Part shown: positions 62,452 to 64,000 of the stretch, one piece after another | How the letters are laid out: every line of letters begins with the position of its first letter | Position numbering within the stretch: the stretch's first letter is position 1 | NCBI GenBank assembly: GCA_050043005.1 | Contig: JBHJIZ010000026.1 | Span: forward strand, 38,273-102,272 | Origin: Thermohalobaculum sp050043005 | GTDB lineage: Bacteria > Pseudomonadota > Alphaproteobacteria > Rhodobacterales > Rhodobacteraceae | Length of the DNA stretch: 64,000 nucleotides | Direction: 5' to 3' | Notes under the pieces: generated by a model | Seen by the model: only the letters and a program-made list of their open reading frames with translations | Databases searched by the model: none | What the model was told of the DNA's origin: nothing | Program-made: the position numbers and the translations under genes

Positions 62452-63084
62452 ATGGCCTCAACTCTGATCCGTGGCTCACGCATAGAAGACGAAACAGCCA
62501 CGCAGATCGTCTGGGGGTTTGCGTGCGGTGCCCCTGTCGGCGACATTGCGTGGCTCACGTCCACGTCAGTGAAAACAGTTCGCCAGATTGTCCTTGCTCT
62601 GAGACATCGCCTGGTTCGCCCGGCCTTCAATTTGTGGAACCCGCCTGGCGAGACGTTTGTTCTCTATGATTGGGGAGAGACACAAGCAATCAGCGAACAA
62701 GCAATCTATGCTGTGTTCGCCCGCTGCTACTTCAATAAGCGATGCGCCTCGAACTTCATCCAGGGCAGACGAACGGCGCGTATCTGCAGCGACTGCGCCA
62801 TCCTCTCCGCAACAGAAGATCCGGAGCTGTCCCAGCTGGCGGTCGATTTTCTGGATTACATCCGAGCCTTCTACCAGCATCTGGGCATTGGCGGCGAAAG
62901 ATCCGACAATCAGGCAGAGGTTGTGCGGTTGCGCTGGAGGCACACACTCATCACGCTGCGCGCCAAGGAAGCCTCCAAGCTGACAAATGGCATTCCCGAG
63001 TTTGACGATCCAGCGGAGCAAAGCTGCCGCGCCCTCCATGACCGCCTCATAGCGGACCTGCAATCTGATCCACTTACCCGCTAG
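62452..63084 (+). CDS. Hypothetical protein with N-terminal HTH-like and cysteine cluster
   Basis: A 210-residue protein. The first ~60 residues resemble a helix-turn-helix (QIVWGFACGAPVGDIAWLTSTSVKTVRQIVL), and a cluster of cysteines (CYFNKRC, CSDC) at about 95-125 may bind metal. Divergent from the coupling-protein operon. Could be a regulator of transfer; not recognised. Confidence 0.55.
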   Translation: MASTLIRGSRIEDETATQIVWGFACGAPVGDIAWLTSTSVKTVRQIVLALRHRLVRPAFNLWNPPGETFVLYDWGETQAISEQAIYAVFARCYFNKRCASNFIQGRRTARICSDCAILSATEDPELSQLAVDFLDYIRAFYQHLGIGGERSDNQAEVVRLRWRHTLITLRAKEASKLTNGIPEFDDPAEQSCRALHDRLIADLQSDPLTR

Positions 63085-63253
63085 CGCCGTTCTGTTTCCG
63101 GGGCCGTTCCCGGCTCTGAGCATGCATTCATGTAGTACAATGGCATGCAGCTTTATGCCGAAATAATCCTGTGGAATCCGCACGTTCCCGCGCCGCAGCA
63201 CATGACGTACTGGCAAAAATCGCGTTTAAGTTGTATACTGAAGGAAGATGACA

Positions 63254-63292
63254 AGCGGATCTCTCGCGCCCTGCGCGAGGTCCGCTTTTTTG
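63254..63292 (+). terminator. Intrinsic terminator in the leader of the recombinase operon
   Basis: AAGCGGA (63254-63260) pairs with TCCGCTT (63282-63288) and CTCGCGC (63264-63270) with GCGCGAG (63274-63280) around a 3-base loop, then six T (63287-63292). A -10-like TATACT at 63234 lies just upstream, so a transcript starting there would meet the hairpin first. It lies 38 bases before the next gene and could be an attenuator. Confidence 0.7.
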
Positions 63293-63329
63293 TTGGCAGT
63301 GCCCTGGGCGCCGCCAAAGGAGGCTCAGA

Positions 63330-63659
63330 ATGGAAGGTATGGAGATCAGAATTGAGGAGCAAGCTGACGCGCCAGATCGGCAGCTCTTAGTCAATGTCGC
63401 GAAGTACCAGCACTTCCTCGACAAGGCCGATATCAGCGAGGATCAAAAGGCCGAGTTCCTTGCCAACTTCTGGCAGATCGTCGTCGCCTTCGTAGACCTC
63501 GGCTTTGGCGTCCATCCCGTCCAACAAGCCTGTGGAAAACTCTCAGAAAGTGAGCCGCACAGCCCCCTTGAGTGGCAAAATCTGCTAAACTCGGACCATC
63601 AGCCAACAACCCAATTTGAGAACGCTGCCGCCCGCGCAGGAAAGGATGAGTCCGCATGA
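63330..63659 (+). CDS. Small protein preceding the serine recombinase
   Basis: A 109-residue protein of a type that usually precedes serine recombinase genes in Alphaproteobacteria (QIVVAFVDLGFGVHPVQQACG); this is from memory. GGAGG precedes the ATG. Its stop overlaps the recombinase start by ATGA, so the two are coupled. Function unknown. Confidence 0.65.
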   Translation: MEGMEIRIEEQADAPDRQLLVNVAKYQHFLDKADISEDQKAEFLANFWQIVVAFVDLGFGVHPVQQACGKLSESEPHSPLEWQNLLNSDHQPTTQFENAAARAGKDESA

Positions 63660-64000
63660 GTACATCTACCCCCGCTATCCAATCCAATGAGATCCAGAGA
63701 GCTGTGATCTACTGCCGGGTTTCCTCTGCAAAACAGAAAGCGTCTGGCGGGGGGCTAGAGAGCCAGGAACATCGCTGCCGGGAACACGCACGCTTGCGCG
63801 GCTATGAGGTCGAAGCGGTGTTCCCGGATGATGCCTCCGGTGGCGGTGACTTTATGAACCGACCCGGCATGAAGGCGATGCTCAGCTATCTCGATGCCCT
63901 TCCTTATAAGAACTACGTCGTCATCTTTGATGAGCTGAAGCGCTTCGCCCGTGATACGGTCTTTCACTTCAATCTAAGGCAGGAACTCAATGCCCGATTC
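63656..64000 (+). CDS. Large serine recombinase, 5' part
   Basis: The first 115 codons are present. The catalytic domain opens with AVIYCRVSSAKQ, where the serine in RVSS is the nucleophile, followed by GLESQEHRCREHARLRGYEV and DELKRFARDTV with the catalytic arginines. This is the integrase/resolvase of the element. The gene runs out of the window, so size and attachment-site choice are unseen. Confidence 0.92.
   Translation, partial: MSTSTPAIQSNEIQRAVIYCRVSSAKQKASGGGLESQEHRCREHARLRGYEVEAVFPDDASGGGDFMNRPGMKAMLSYLDALPYKNYVVIFDELKRFARDTVFHFNLRQELNARF

Larger units (their letters stand above)
44396..64000. mobile_element. Integrative mobilizable element with a defence cargo (right end not in window)
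   Basis: Base composition falls and function changes at about 44.4 kb. Mobilization genes flank the region: mobC and a MobA/VirD2-type relaxase at 44.8-46.6 kb, a VirD4/TraG coupling protein at 59.5-61.3 kb and a large serine recombinase at the right edge. No type IV secretion genes are present, so transfer would need a helper. Cargo includes Fic, a short Argonaute system and a HEPN-like protein. The left boundary (between the PilZ gene and the small ORF at 44719) is approximate; attachment sites were not found. Confidence 0.75.

Overview
The window looks like chromosomal DNA of a GC-rich alphaproteobacterium, most likely Rhodobacteraceae (Roseobacter-type). Supporting this are COQ9, DUF2125, extensin-family, CmcJ-type and TadA/RluB proteins, kynureninase, a dnaK-FkbM-dnaJ cluster and a very large RTX protein. 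From about 44.4 kb the DNA becomes visibly less GC-rich and carries mobilization and recombination genes, so the right-hand third reads as an integrated mobilizable element.

Region 1 (1-6.8 kb) is a catabolic operon of tightly overlapping genes: the C-terminus of a molybdenum hydroxylase large subunit, a MoxR ATPase and VWA protein resembling CoxD/CoxE, an amidohydrolase, a lactonase-like metallo-beta-lactamase protein, an SMP-30/isochorismatase fusion preceded by two identical palindromes, and a small membrane protein. Region 2 (6.8-24 kb) is mostly housekeeping metabolism: a CmcJ-like oxygenase with a LysR regulator, an AceE-like thiamine enzyme divergent from an Lrp regulator, COQ9, rpsU, kynU, gloB, nitronate monooxygenase, hisC-tyrC, ChaC, Nudix and AlkB.

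Region 3 (24-44 kb) holds dnaK-FkbM-dnaJ, a PA14/LamG/RTX giant protein broken by an in-frame TGA near its C-terminus, an AhpD-like protein, an SDR lacking its catalytic lysine, ubiH-like, tadA and rluB genes, two paralogous small exported proteins, a RACo-like ASKHA/ferredoxin protein, tRNA-Gly and a PilZ protein.

Region 4 (about 44.4-64 kb, running off the end) is the mobile element. Mobilization genes lie at both sides: mobC and a relaxase on the left, a VirD4/TraG coupling protein and a large serine recombinase on the right. Between them is cargo: a self-inhibited Fic protein with repeats around its promoter, a two-gene short prokaryotic Argonaute system (DUF4365/DREN-APAZ nuclease plus catalytically inactive MID-PIWI protein, i.e. 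a SPARDA-type defence system), a convergent zinc-ribbon protein with a HEPN-like motif, and a block of unrecognised membrane, secreted and coiled-coil proteins plus a ROK-like kinase homologue. No mating-pair-formation genes are visible, so the element is probably mobilizable rather than self-transmissible. The Argonaute system is the most striking content. The nonsense-interrupted RTX gene, the relaxase/membrane-protein overlapping reading frames and the SMP-30/isochorismatase fusion with a replaced catalytic cysteine are also noteworthy.
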